A DNA stretch of 64,000 nucleotides. It comes from Hyaloraphidium curvatum (taxonomy: Eukaryota; Monoblepharomycota; Hyaloraphidiomycetes; Hyaloraphidiales; Hyaloraphidiaceae). A program made the translations under genes and the position numbers. Positions 31,907 to 42,916 of the stretch are shown here, piece by piece. Location of the stretch: positions 124,001 through 188,000 of the forward strand of contig JAIVFI010000022.1 in the NCBI GenBank assembly GCA_025558095.1, given 5' to 3'. The notes below the pieces were generated by a model, which saw nothing but the letters and a program-made list of their open reading frames with translations, was not told the origin of the DNA and made no database searches. Position 1 is the stretch's first letter; the number at the start of each line of letters is the position of its first letter.

Positions 31907-32319
31907 CGAGTGGGGCCTTGCTTTTCGGTCTAAATGACCTGGGCCTGCACCATTTCTAGTCATCAATGTTCTGGCTGCCCATCTCCCCCTCCATTTTTCA
32001 TGGTCATCATCGACCACGTGGGGCGCGCTTCCGTGGCCACTTTGCATGTACACACATCTCGTAGTCAGGTCTCGAGCGGTGTACGACGAGGACCTGGCTG
32101 GAGCAATTTGGCTCGGCTCGCGGGGAGGTCGGTTACTCATTGCGCACGATCCTACTGAGCAGCATCTGAGGCCCAGCGACCGGCCTTCTTGGAAGCCAAC
32201 TGAAGTTCGGAACCGGTCATATTCCTTTCGGACCGTCGCAAGGACTGTTCGGTGAGGGGGCCGGGGGACTGCGACGGACCCCGTGCCAATCTCAGAGTGT
32301 CTCGTCTCGCAGCCGCGCG
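31907..32319. other. Intergenic stretch, no gene seen
   Basis: 413 bp between two plus-strand genes, AT-rich at 31915-32060. It should include the WD40 gene's 3' end and the protease promoter. No further signal recognised. Confidence 0.5.
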
Positions 32320-34299
32320 ATGCCGGCGGCCGGGATCTCCCGGTCCCTGGGTTACCAGGCCATCGTTTTCCTCCTCGCGGTGTGGGCCTTCCGAGTCGGG
32401 TCCGCAGCGACTCCCACGGCGAACGCAGTCCCGTCATTCGAGGCCGCACCGCGCCGCGCCGCGCAAGGGACCCTCCGGCTCCTCTCGCTCTTCATCAAGC
32501 CGGGCAACAACAGCAGCGCCATTGCCATCGACCTGCTCAGGGCCGAGTTGCGGCTGCTGAACTCGTCCTCCCATGGTATCCCGGTCGACGGCTTCGGGGG
32601 TCGCGATGCCGCGTGGATCCGCCGGGCCGCGGCAGCCAAGACGTTCGTGGAAGCTGACCTCGTGCGCGGCGCCAACGGCGTGATGCGGGCGACAAACCTG
32701 CGAGATCTGGGCCTCGTCGCGGATCAGGGCATTGCAGCGGACGGCAGGCTGGCGTCGCTCGGCGAGGTTTCGAGCTTCACCGTCGTCGTCACCATCTGCG
32801 GCATCACGCCGGCGCTCGACAGTGCCGGGATTTCGGCTGCCCTTTTCGATTCCTGGGAGAGCTTCGACAACAGGCTGCGCTATTGTTCCCACGGCCGCTT
32901 CGGTTTGCAACGAGACGGTTCGCAAGCTGTTTTCGTTGATATTGGGTGCCCGTACCCGGGTCTTTTCCCTGGCAAGTGTCCCGACGATGTTCCGAGCCTC
33001 ACCGGGGAAGGATCGGCTAGGGAACACCTTGAAAACCTTTCTCGGGATGCAGTTGCAGTGGCATCTGGGAACATTGAAGACGGAAGACACCGGTTCGTCA
33101 TTTACGTATGGCCCGAATCCGGCTGCGTAATGTCGGCGTACGCGTACTTCAATTTCCCTCGCATAGTCGTTTTCAGCGGTGGAGCGTACAATCCGGAAAT
33201 CCTCATGCACGAGGGCGGCCACACCTTCGGTATAGATCACCCTCTCGGACCGACCGAGCAGGAGAATGATTGGGTTTCAGAAGTGTGTGGGTCATCCGGG
33301 GCGCGCTGCTTCAACAGCGCGGAACAGTGGGCCATTGGTTGGGACGACCCCGTAGAGCTGTCGCTCGCACCTGGAGACCTAGTTCTACGAGAGCTGCCCA
33401 ACTTCATAACGTCGTCTACAGCGAGTCTTAAAGTCAGCGTGCCGAGCTCCCCGGGCTGGGACATTTACGTTGCCTTTGTTGCGAACGCGGACATGAACAA
33501 AGATGGCCTCCGGCCCGAGGTGGCAGATCGCCTCACGGTGACCATCTGGAACGAGCCGCGCTTCCAGGAAAGCTACAGCCCCACCAAGCGCTTGACGGCC
33601 CTTGCTCCAGGCGATGTATTTGAGCATCACGGCCTGGTGTTCCGCCTTCACTCGTTCTATCACAGCGGAGCTTCGAAGAGTGCGATCGCATCGGTGTGCA
33701 GGAAGTCGGCAAGCTTCCCTTGCGACGGGTCTGCGGGCCGCATGGTCCTTTCGCCGGGATTCGTCGCCCTCATCGGAACAGAGCTCACCACGTCCGATGC
33801 GGTTGGGTTCTTCAATGTTGGCGACGCATTGGATTGCTTTAAGTTATGTCGTGACACACCTTCGTGCAAAGCTTGGTCTCTGGACGCTCGGGAGCGAATC
33901 TGCTGGATCGTAGAGAAAGTCGTTGCTTACCAGGAGGTGGTCGCAGCGCAGTGGTTCATCTCTGGCTACGTGCGAATTGCCCCGCCTCAGCCTCCGCCAA
34001 AGGCGAATGTACGATTGACAGTCAACGCAGCAAGCGTCAGACGCGGGGCCAGGACCACGCTGCGAGCCACGGTCACGCGAGCGGACAACCGGCGGGCAGT
34101 GACGAACGTGCAAGTCACGTTCAGGATCAACAACTCTGTCGTCGGGCGGGCAAAGACCAACGCTCAGGGTGTGGCGACGCTGGGGTACACGGCGCCGAGA
34201 ACCATGCGCGTCGGCAGGGCGACGATCAATGCGCGGTTCGACGGCAGCGCGTCGTTCAAGGCCGGCAGCGGAACGGCGGTGCTAACTGTGAGGACTTGA
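32320..34299 (+). CDS. Secreted metalloprotease, peptidase M11 (gametolysin) family, with PAN-like and Ig-like domains, 659 aa
   Basis: Intronless. A signal peptide or anchor lies at residues 11-28 (YQAIVFLLAVWAFRVGSA). The zinc site HEGGHTFGIDH starts at H297 and matches the HExxHxxGxxH metzincin pattern; the surrounding region (SFTVVVTICG, GHTFGIDHPLG, SAEQWAIGWDD) is typical of gametolysin-like M11 enzymes. Residues about 490-550 form a Cys-containing PAN/apple-like module (FFNVGDALDCFKLCRDT...CKAWSL). Residues 561-659 form a bacterial-type Ig-like domain. Gametolysins digest cell-wall glycoproteins in green algae; in this organism a wall- or matrix-directed protease is inferred. Base composition is lower in GC than the neighbours. 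Confidence 0.88.
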   Translation: MPAAGISRSLGYQAIVFLLAVWAFRVGSAATPTANAVPSFEAAPRRAAQGTLRLLSLFIKPGNNSSAIAIDLLRAELRLLNSSSHGIPVDGFGGRDAAWIRRAAAAKTFVEADLVRGANGVMRATNLRDLGLVADQGIAADGRLASLGEVSSFTVVVTICGITPALDSAGISAALFDSWESFDNRLRYCSHGRFGLQRDGSQAVFVDIGCPYPGLFPGKCPDDVPSLTGEGSAREHLENLSRDAVAVASGNIEDGRHRFVIYVWPESGCVMSAYAYFNFPRIVVFSGGAYNPEILMHEGGHTFGIDHPLGPTEQENDWVSEVCGSSGARCFNSAEQWAIGWDDPVELSLAPGDLVLRELPNFITSSTASLKVSVPSSPGWDIYVAFVANADMNKDGLRPEVADRLTVTIWNEPRFQESYSPTKRLTALAPGDVFEHHGLVFRLHSFYHSGASKSAIASVCRKSASFPCDGSAGRMVLSPGFVALIGTELTTSDAVGFFNVGDALDCFKLCRDTPSCKAWSLDARERICWIVEKVVAYQEVVAAQWFISGYVRIAPPQPPPKANVRLTVNAASVRRGARTTLRATVTRADNRRAVTNVQVTFRINNSVVGRAKTNAQGVATLGYTAPRTMRVGRATINARFDGSASFKAGSGTAVLTVRT

Positions 34300-34441
34300 C
34301 TGAACGTGACGTGCCTCGTTCTGGCTGCTCCTGTCGATCGATCGCGGGGGCACTCCCATGAATCATTGATAGCTTGGCACTAGACCTATTGACTACTCTA
34401 CCTTCCTTCCCAGACCATGCAGCCCGCCTCTGCCCTCATCA

Positions 34442-37098
34442 TTACCTCCCGTTCGTCCCCAGCCTCACGTCCAGCACATCCGTCAGGTAGTACCGCCCCA
34501 GCAGCTCCCCGAACTCGAGCAGCTCCTGGTGTATCCTCGCGTCAAACGACCTCAGCACCGTCGGCGGCCCCGCATGATGCGACCGCGCCCCGCAGTGGCG
34601 GCAGCCCTCCTGCCGCAGCGTGTCGTGCGTCCCGCCTTCGATCGCCGCCTCGGGCGTCTCGGGATCGCTCTTGACAGCCTCCGTCCCGCCCACCGACACC
34701 CCCTCCTGCATCCAGCCGCCCATGCTCCTTGCCCTCCTTCTCCTCAGCCCTCCCTCGTCCTCCGGCCCGGCAGCCGGCGCCGGCGCAGAGCGCCCCGAGA
34801 GCGCCCTCTCGATCGCCGTCTCCATCTCGAGCCGCAGCGTCGTCTCCTCCCTCTCCACCCTCCCCGCCTCGCCCTGCCTGTGCGGTGTGCTTTGTCGCCT
34901 GTCGATCGGCCTGTGCGCGGGGTACGGCGCGCGCACGGTGGGTTCGCGGCGCGGCTCGGCGGGAGGCGTCGTGGGGAGGCGGCGGATCGGCGCGTGCGGC
35001 GGCGTGGGCACGCGCGAGGCGGGGGTGTGGAAAGCGTCGGGGGAGGGTTTTGGGAGCTCGTTGTCGGGGGAGGGTGTGCGGGTGACGGGGAACAGGACGC
35101 GCACGGTGCGGCCCGGGAACGGATCATCCAGGGAGGACGATCTCGGGCCGCCGTCCGGGGAGGGCGTGCGGGTGCGGTAGGGGAACAGCTTCCTCGGCGC
35201 GCCAGGCACGATCAGCGTCGGCGAACCCCGCGGGGACGGCGTGCGATCGGGAAACATGGTGCGCGAGGGGAAGGTGAACCTCCGCGGGGGGCTCGGGGGA
35301 TCTCCCGCGTCGTCGAGTCCGATCAGGGGGTCCTGCGAGCTGGCGACCGTCGCAAGCGAGTCCGGCACGCTGGCGTAGGATTGCTGCGGGTCCGGATCGA
35401 GGTCCAAGAGGTCTGGGTCTTTGGCGTCCTCCTTCTCCTCGAGGGTATCGTCCGATCGCGGCTCGGAGCCAGGGGCGGGCAGCACGCTCGGCATCTCGAT
35501 CTCGAACCCGGCCCCGTTCTCCGGATCCGGATCGTCGCTCGTGCGCCTCTTGAGCCAGCGGCATCCGCACCTCCGCTCCTTCCCGCCGGGGGGCGACTGG
35601 ATGCGTATGGGCACGCTGCGGAAGACGACGCGCTGCATGATGCCCCAGGGGTCGAGGCGGCGCTGGCCCCAGAGGAGCATGTAGAAGAAGAGAGAGGCGG
35701 TGATGACGCCCTGTGAGTCAGTGCAGGACAGCGGTTTGTCAGCACATCGAAAGGCGTGCGGACTTCCGCTCCGTTGGACCCACCCCCGTCGTCGCGATAA
35801 AGTCGATGCCTGTGCGTGCAGCGAGTCAGCTCAATGCAGCAGACGCCGAGAGGCACGCACCCGTGAAGTTCCACACCTCCTGCGTCTCGATCACCACGTA
35901 CGGCTCCCCAGCCCCTCCCCTCTGAGCATCGAAGCCCGGCGACGTGGCCGGCTGGATGCGCACGATGGCCCAGAGCGTGGGGTCGTATTGGAAGCCGAGG
36001 GGTGCGCGCTGGGTGTTGATCCTGTGGGCAGACCCATCGCATTCAAGCGGTCAACGAAAAGTGTGATGACCCGTTCGACGTTGCAGCCCACCTCCACGTC
36101 ATCGACCGCCTAACCTCCCCCCTGACCGTCCTGAAGGACGAGAACGACACCACGGCGTTGTCGATCGTCGGAGCCTCGAGCCAGTCGAACTCGGCCGCCA
36201 GCGCCGCCTTCATCAGCCCGCGATCGTCCCCGTCCTCGGGGGCCAAAAAGCGCCCAAGAAGAAGCCACTGCGAGCCCTGCGAGGTGCGCGGGCCGGTGCC
36301 GGGGCCTGTGTTGTTGGACGCCGTGCGGTTGCTGCCCGTGCCCGCGCCCGTCCCCGATCCCGAACCTGAGCCCGGGCCGCCGCCCTGCCCCTGGCCCGTT
36401 GCGTTGGCGGTGGTCAGGCGAGTGGAGGAGTAGACGGTGAGCGTGATGCGGTTCGTGGTGTTGGAGTCAAAGAGCATGGGCGAGGAGGGGGGAAAGGGGC
36501 GGGGGAGGGCGAAAGGGGGCTGACGTGGCCGCAGTCCCGATGCGGCTTCTCCGTCCGGTCCGTCGTCCGGTGCACCGGGCACGCTATTCCGCCGCCCAAT
36601 CCGGAGATTCCGCGCATTTTCTTTCTCGGAGGGGGGTCCGACCGGCCTGGGATCGACGACGAAGCACCTCCACCGCGGGTCGAACGCCGTCCTGAGCTCC
36701 GGGAAGCTCGCGACCGACAGCCCCTCCACCTCCCGCACCCGCGCCGAGCAGTCCTGCCTCCCACCGGGACTGTTCTCGTTCCACGGCCCGGCGACGCAGC
36801 CCACTTTGTCGAACGCCCCGCCGCACACGAGGATGCCCGGCACCGGCACGCTGTCCAGGTCGACCTGCCTGCTCTGCAGCACGGGGAGCGCCGAGCGCAG
36901 CCGCACGATGTTGAAGGCAACCCAGAAGAGGCCGACGCCGCAGAGGAGCAGCACGGTGAAGAGGCGGCACAGCCTTTCCGCGGGCGACGCGGCCGGATGC
37001 TCCCACGCGTTGCGGCGCAGGCGGCGCGGCAGCGTCTGGGCGTACGCAACGAACGTGTAGTTGGGCGTGGTGGCCGGGCGTGCCGCCGTCGTCGCCAT
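34442..37098 (-). CDS. Membrane protein with long Ser/Pro-rich cytoplasmic tail, multi-exon
   Basis: The start at 37098 gives a short N terminus, then a membrane helix (LFTVLLLCGVGLFWVAFNIV, about residues 47-66) and a Cys-containing luminal part with several Asn-x-Ser/Thr sites. An in-frame 63-nt stretch in exon 1 could be an intron. A 70-nt intron at 36022-36091 restores WRINTQRAPLGFQYD. The next junction before a second membrane helix (ITASLFFYMLLWG, near 35700) is unresolved; a donor at GAG-gtgtgg is possible. The last 400 residues carry repeated TPSP/SPD motifs (RTPSPRGSP, RTRTPSPDGG, TRTPSPDNE), likely sites for proline-directed kinases. I do not recognise the family. Confidence 0.65.
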
Positions 37099-37281
37099 CG
37101 GGACCGGAGTTTATCCCGGAGTGAGTGATGTGGCGATGTGATTCGATGCCGCAAGCTGCAGGGAACGCTCGATGCCCTGGCTCGGAAGCCCGCACCCATT
37201 CAAAAACCTTCGCATCGCCTGGAAACTGCCATCGGAAATCGCTTCAAAATCTTTCCCGTCGGCCTCCTGGACTTTCTCGCC

Positions 37282-38003
37282 ATGTTCCGCCCGCGCCCCG
37301 CCGCCGCCGGCCTCCACCGCCTCTTCCCCGTCCTCCTGTTCCTCGCGCTCCTCGCCGCCCTCAACCGCTCGCACGCCGCCACCCCGACCCATCTGCAGGT
37401 CGGTGCCGACAACGCCTGCCACTTCTTCACCTCCCCGGAGGACAAGGTCGCCTGCGCCGCGGGGACGCTGACGAGGCGGCAGGCGGCGCCGAGCCCGACC
37501 TGCTCCCCGAAGCCGACGACCACCGACGCGCCCTGGGTCGGCACATGCGAGTACGTATCATCCTTGCGGATGCGACTATTGGCACCCGGAAAGCGGGTAA
37601 CTTGCTCGGCCGGATTCCGATGCTCCCGGCCGGTGCGCCCCGGCCTATGCTTCGCGGGACGCTGATATCCTCCTTCCAGGCTCCCGAACGCCGGCTGCAA
37701 CGTCTCCGCCCCGTGCTCGACATGCGTGACGTTGGTCCCCATCCCCCTCAGGCTTGTTCGTCGTGCTGATGACTGCAATTTGCAGCTGCAAGAAATCGCA
37801 GTGCGTCTTCTGCCTCCTCCCCGAGCAGCAGGCCACCGATCCCGACTGCAAGGGCACCTGCATGCCGAGCAACGCGGCGCCCGGGTGGGTCTCTGCGATC
37901 TTCGCTTGCGACGAGTCCGGGCTGATCGCACCTTTCCAGCTGCGCTTACGGCTTCGTCTACCTCGAGTCCGACTGCGCGCTCTGGGGCGCGACCAGCAAG
38001 TGA
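37282..38003 (+). CDS. Small Cys-rich secreted protein, four exons, about 150 aa
   Basis: The start at 37282 gives a signal peptide with core LFPVLLFLALLAALNRSHAA. Exon 1 ends in TGCGA before gtacgt; exon 2 begins after ccttccag near 37680 and ends before gtgacg near 37728; exon 3 begins at about 37793 (after gctgcaag) and ends before gtgggt near 37885; exon 4 gives CAYGFVYLESDCALWG and the stop at 38001-38003. The mature protein has at least ten Cys, suggesting disulfides. Exon 2-3 borders are my best frame-keeping choice. Small secreted Cys-rich proteins in fungi are often wall-associated or effector-like; no specific function can be assigned. Confidence 0.6.
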
Positions 38004-38146
38004 TCGTCGGGGAGACGCCGTCGGCGAGGGGCTGTACATAGATGGTTGCTCTGTGCGACTCGAGATCCAATGGCACGGTTGACCCATCACTTCGTCTCCA
38101 AGCTGACCCCTACATGGCATTTCCCAGCGTGAAAAGCATCCCGACT

Positions 38147-39714
38147 TCACAAGCTCGGCTTCACCGGCGCCTCCTCTTCGTCCCTCAGCTCGTCCAGCAT
38201 CCCCATCAGCCCCACCTCGAGCTCCAGCGCCGCGTCGGCCTCCTCCAGCCTGCCTTCCTCGTCCGGCACGGGCGGGAACGGGAACGGCGGTTCCGCAGGT
38301 CCGGGGGCCGATAGTTCGGGGATCTCCGCGTCCATGGCGTCCAATTTAGCCATCGGCGGCGCGCCGTCGCCCGCGCCTTGCGGCTTGCCGTCCGATCCCG
38401 CGGCGTCCCGCTTGTCGGCGTCGTAGCCGACCCGCATCACGCCCTCCTGCGCCACGGTGACGGCGAGCTTGCCGTCGCGCGTCCAGATGCGGCCAAAGAC
38501 GAGGCCGCGGTTGGCCGAGGTCCTGTTGGACTGGGAGCGGGGCGGTCAGCGAACAGCAATACGGCAACGGGCAGCCGATCCCACTTGAAGCTCGTACAGC
38601 AGCCAATCGTCGCACCGGAACCCCGTCGTCCCGTTCCACCCCTGCAGATGGAACCACATGGCGTGGTCCAGGCTCGCCAGCATCTTGAGCCTCGGCTGGG
38701 AGTTCCAGTTGACCCCGTGGGCCAGGAGCGCCGTGTTGACGAGGTAGTGGTCGCTCGCGTGGGCGATCACCGCCATGTGCAGCGCCGGGTCGGGGTCGAG
38801 CTGGCCCCGCGCGCGGATCCAGACGAGCTGCTGCGGGGGGATCACCTTTGGCGGCGCCGAGGTGGAGTTGAAAAAGTCCATCCCCCTCCCTACGGGCTTG
38901 AAGTCGAACGGCATGGGCTCCTGCAGCCTCTGCGAGAGCAGCGAGTGCAGGTGCTTGGGCAGGTCCGACTGCAGCGCCTTCCTCATCTGCTCGTGGGTCG
39001 ACGGCAGTTCCTCCGGCCGGGGAACCGAGGGCATGAGGGATTGGTACTCCAGGACGACGGAGCCGGGGACCTCGGTGGCGACGATCTTCTGGAAAGAGGC
39101 CGAGGCGACGAAGATGGTCCGGTCGCGCTGGGAGGCGCGGACGCGCCGCACGCAGAAGGAAACGCCGTCGCGGATGCGATCGATGTGGTAGAGGATGGGG
39201 ATGGAGGGGTCGCCGGCCATGACAAAGTAGCTGGAGAGACGGCAGAATGAGAGCCGAAAGCGAACTGACGGCGGAATCACGGCCCACCAGTGGAGACTGT
39301 GGACGGTGAAGGTCGACGCGACCGTGCGGCTCATCGCGACGAGGCTCTGCCCGATGACCTGTCCCCCAAACACGCCTCGTGCTCCGAGCGGCAGCCAGAG
39401 GTGCTTAGAGCGGTACAAATTCCTGCGAACGCGTCCGTCAGCTCCCCCGTGCTTCCCCAACCGGGAGCCGCGACGCCGCACCGGTCGAGGTACTCCAAAT
39501 CCAGCCACTCCTCGATCAGCGTCTGCAGCGCCATCTGCGCGCCCTCGGATGCCGACCGCGGGCTCAGGTCGGTCTCCTTGGCGCCGGACCGCATCGCCTT
39601 CCCGGCCTCGCGGGGGGTCATCTTGGGCTCGTCGAGCTCGTCGTCGGGGGAGGTGATGGTGCGCGCGGGGCGCACGGGCGCCGCGGGGGGCGGCTTGTCG
39701 AAGAAGGAGGACAT
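38147..39714 (-). CDS. Acyl-CoA thioesterase II (TesB/ACOT8 type), four exons, 465 aa
   Basis: Exons on the minus strand: 39482-39714, 39288-39422, 38585-39230 and 38147-38530 sum to 1,398 nt; introns are 59, 57 and 54 nt. The double-hotdog fold is indicated by GGQVIGQSLVAMSRTV and SLHCYFVMAGDPSIPILYHI in the first half, and by LDHAMWFHLQG, DDWLLYELQ and RGLVFGRIWTRDGKLAVTVAQEG in the second. These enzymes hydrolyse acyl-CoA to fatty acid and CoA, usually in peroxisomes. The C terminus (VKPSL) is not a canonical peroxisome signal, and about 80 acidic residues are added beyond the usual end. A peroxisomal location is thus uncertain. Confidence 0.9.
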
Positions 39715-40297
39715 TTCGCGGTTGCCGGCGCCGGCGAAAGTTGGAACTGGAGGGAGTGGTCCGATCAGTCGCGGACGTCACGTGATCGGCCACCGTCCAA
39801 GGAGCAACTACGATCCCTCATGTCCAGCAAGATGCGTCCTCGAAAACGCGTCCTCTTCCTCCTTTACGTTCCTTCTACACTTGCTGGGGTTCATTGGCCG
39901 CCTTGGAAGCCGAATCCCGCCTCGATCGCCGTCCGATCGCACCTCGATGGACTTTGCGCTCAGTCTGCTCTGCTGGGCCGGGATGTCCAGCTACAACGCC
40001 CAGCATCTTGCTTGCTGGTAGCAGTGAGGCTCGTCCGTCAGGCAATGCGGTGGACCCGATGGAGATGGCGCCAACGGCGTGCCTTCGCCACTCGCTGGCC
40101 CAGCCACCAGACGCTAATCTTCGTGTGTCTCCCAAACTCCCTCCGTTCCGCCCTACACCGCTCTCCATCGGCCGCACGAACCTCTCCGAGCACAGCGTGC
40201 TACGCATTCTCGGGACTGCAACGGGAGGGCAACCCCGCCGGCCTTCGAGGCCAGCACCGCAAAGCACCGATTCCAGAGTCGAGTTAGCCCCGCCACG
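39715..40297. other. Divergent intergenic region, no gene seen
   Basis: 583 bp between the divergent thioesterase and second BVMO genes. Frames on both strands lack domain features. Promoters are expected here. Confidence 0.5.
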
Positions 40298-42476
40298 ATG
40301 GTCCAGACGGTCCGTGCCGGTCGCGTGCGCCTCGCGACCGCTTTATCTCATTGTTGCAACTTCATGCCGCCTCGTCGCCGGTCTCTCGCCCGGACGTTGG
40401 CGGCTCCATTGGCATTTCGCCGTACCCCTGCTCTCGACCGTACAACTCGCAGCACACCGCCGAGTATGACGCGCTCGTCATTGGCGCCGGCTTCGGCGGG
40501 CTGTGGGTCGGCCATCCCGATGTGGCGTGCCCGAGCTGACCGCGCGCACTGCCGCAGGTACATGCTCAAGAAGCTGCGCGACGACCTCAAGCTCAACGTG
40601 CACGGCATCGAAAAGGCCGCCGGCGTGGGCGGGACCTGGTGGCACAGTGCGTCCCGCTCCTGCGGAGGGCGCGGCACCTGCTGAACGCCGCTTCGCGCAG
40701 ACCGCTACCCCGGCGCTCGGTCCGACTCCGAGTCGTACGTCTACATTTACACCTTCGACCAGGAGCTCATGCAGTCCTGGGAGTGGAAGGAAAAGTACCT
40801 CCGCCAGCCCGAGATCCTGTCGTACCTCGAGCACGTCGCGGAGCGCTACAAACTCAAGGAGCTCATCGACTTCAACACCGAGTTCACTGGTTGTGCCTGG
40901 GACGAGGACAAGAAGATCTGGACAGTCGACTGCAAGGACGGCAAGGTGTACACGGCCAAGTACCTCGTCACGGCCATCGGCGTGCTCTCGCAGATCAACT
41001 GGCCCGCCATCCCCGGGAGGGAGAAGTTCAAGGGGGACCTGTACCACACAGGCGCCTACCCGGCCAACGTGGACCTGACGAACAAGGTCGTGGGGTTGAT
41101 TGGCACCGGGTCGACTGGTGCGCGGCGCGCTGCCTGCGCCGCGTGCTCTTCCGCTGACTGCCTACGCCTTCTTCGCCGCCTTCGCCGCCCTTAGGCGTTC
41201 AGATTGTCGCCGAGATCGGCCCCATCGTGAAGGAGCTCACGGTGTTCCAGCGCCGCCCGCAGTACACCGTGCCGGCCAAGCACCACGCCCTCGATGAGGC
41301 CCACCAGAAGCGCGTCAAGCAGCTCTACAAGGAGGGCTTTGCCGAGATGAACAAAGGGAGGGCGATGGCGATGGGATTTCCGGACCCGACGGTGCCGGCC
41401 ATGAGCGTGAGCGAGGAGGAGAGGAGGAGGGTGTTCCAGGACGCGTGGGACTGGGCCTCGGGATACGGAGGAGGTGGGTTCCTGGCGGGGTGGCGCGCCA
41501 CAGCGAGAGGCACCGGACTCACCCCGATTTCTCCATAGGTATTTACTTCCAGCTCGGAACCTTTAGCGACATCATCACCGACTACAACGCCAACGAAGTG
41601 GGTCGCGGTGGCTTCCGTGGATGCGCCCTCTGACGCCCGTCCGCCCGCAGGCCGCGGCCCAGTTCATCCGCGACAAGATCAGGGAGATCGTCAAGGACCC
41701 CAAGACGGCCGAGATGCTCACCCCCCACGACCTCTACGCCCGCCGCCCCCTCTGCGACGCCGGCTACTACCAGCAGTTCAACCGCCCCAACGTGCACTTG
41801 GTCGACGTCTCGTCCAAGGGCACGCCGATCAAGGAGATCACGGAGGAGGGCGTGGTCACTGCCGATGGCAAGCTGCACAAGCTGGAGGTGCTCATCTGCG
41901 CCACCGGCTTCGACGCGTCGGACGGAAACTACGTGACCAGGAACATCAGGGGCAAGAACGGGGTGAGGGTGCAGGACCACTGGAAGGACGGGGCCGGGTC
42001 GGCGTACGGGATACACATCAACGACTTCCCCAGTGGGCCGCGGTATTCCGGCCGGCGCGGACACTTCTCATGCACCTCGTTACAGACCTGTTCATGATCC
42101 TCGGCCCCGGGTGCGCGTTCGCCAACATCCCGCCCGTGATCGAGACCCAGGTCGAGTACATCGCCGACTGCATCGCCGAGGCTGAGAAGCGCGGCACGAC
42201 CGTGGACTGCGAGCTCTCGACCGAGAAGGGCTGGACCGAGTACATCTCGACTATTTCGGACATGACGCTCTACTCGAAGCAGGAGTCGTGGATGTGGGTC
42301 GTTGGCGGCTGCGGTGGTCGGCAGGCGCTCACGCGCACCTTCCCCTGCACAGTTTCGGGGTGAACATACCCGGAAAACGCTACTCCACGCTCTTCTTCAT
42401 GGGCGGCAGCGGTGCGTACAAGCAATATCTGGACAAGGTCCGGGAGGAGGGTTTCCGCGGGGTGGTATTTGCCTAG
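40298..42476 (+). CDS. Baeyer-Villiger-type flavin monooxygenase 2, nine exons, 539 aa
   Basis: Exons 40298-40309, 40453-40502, 40558-40646, 40701-41117, 41195-41473, 41539-41597, 41651-42032, 42086-42293 and 42353-42476 sum to 1,620 nt. The first exon is only MVQT; intron 1 is 143 nt. The product starts with the FAD motif YDALVIGAGFGGLYMLKKL, then GIEKAAGVGGTWWHNRYPGA, the NADPH motif GLIGTGSTGVQIV and the fingerprint FKGDLYHTGAYP. Length and order match cyclohexanone-monooxygenase-type BVMOs (about 540 aa). The fingerprint has Tyr where Trp is usual. An NADPH- and O2-dependent ketone-to-ester reaction is expected; substrate unknown. It is only distantly similar to the first BVMO in this window. 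Confidence 0.92.
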
Positions 42477-42916
42477 GCGGCGGTGGGCGCCAAGTGTGAT
42501 TGGATCCGGGAAATACGAGCTTAGCATTCGCATACGACCCGGCGGGCGCCAGCGCGGTAGATCCGTCGCCTGGTGCGGAGGGAGACCGTTCCCGGGGAGG
42601 CAGCACCCGACGAGCTTCCGCGAGCGTCCGAGGTAACAACTTCGAGGGCCTTTTGGAGCGAAAGATGGAATGCGAAGGGAGAAGTCAAGCATTTGAGTGG
42701 TACTTGATTGATTGCATAGGTTGCCATTGTGTCACATCGTGTTCAACATTTCGTTCGTGGGGAAGCTCGTCTTCTAATCCTCGCCGGGTCCGAGAACGCT
42801 CTCCCAGTCGCCGTACGCCTTGATCTCGACCCCCTTGACTCCCTGCCAGAAGCTCTCCTCTCTTTTCAGAGGCATAAGTGCCGAAACCGGATCGTCGCTC
42901 TCGCAAGCATTCCGCA

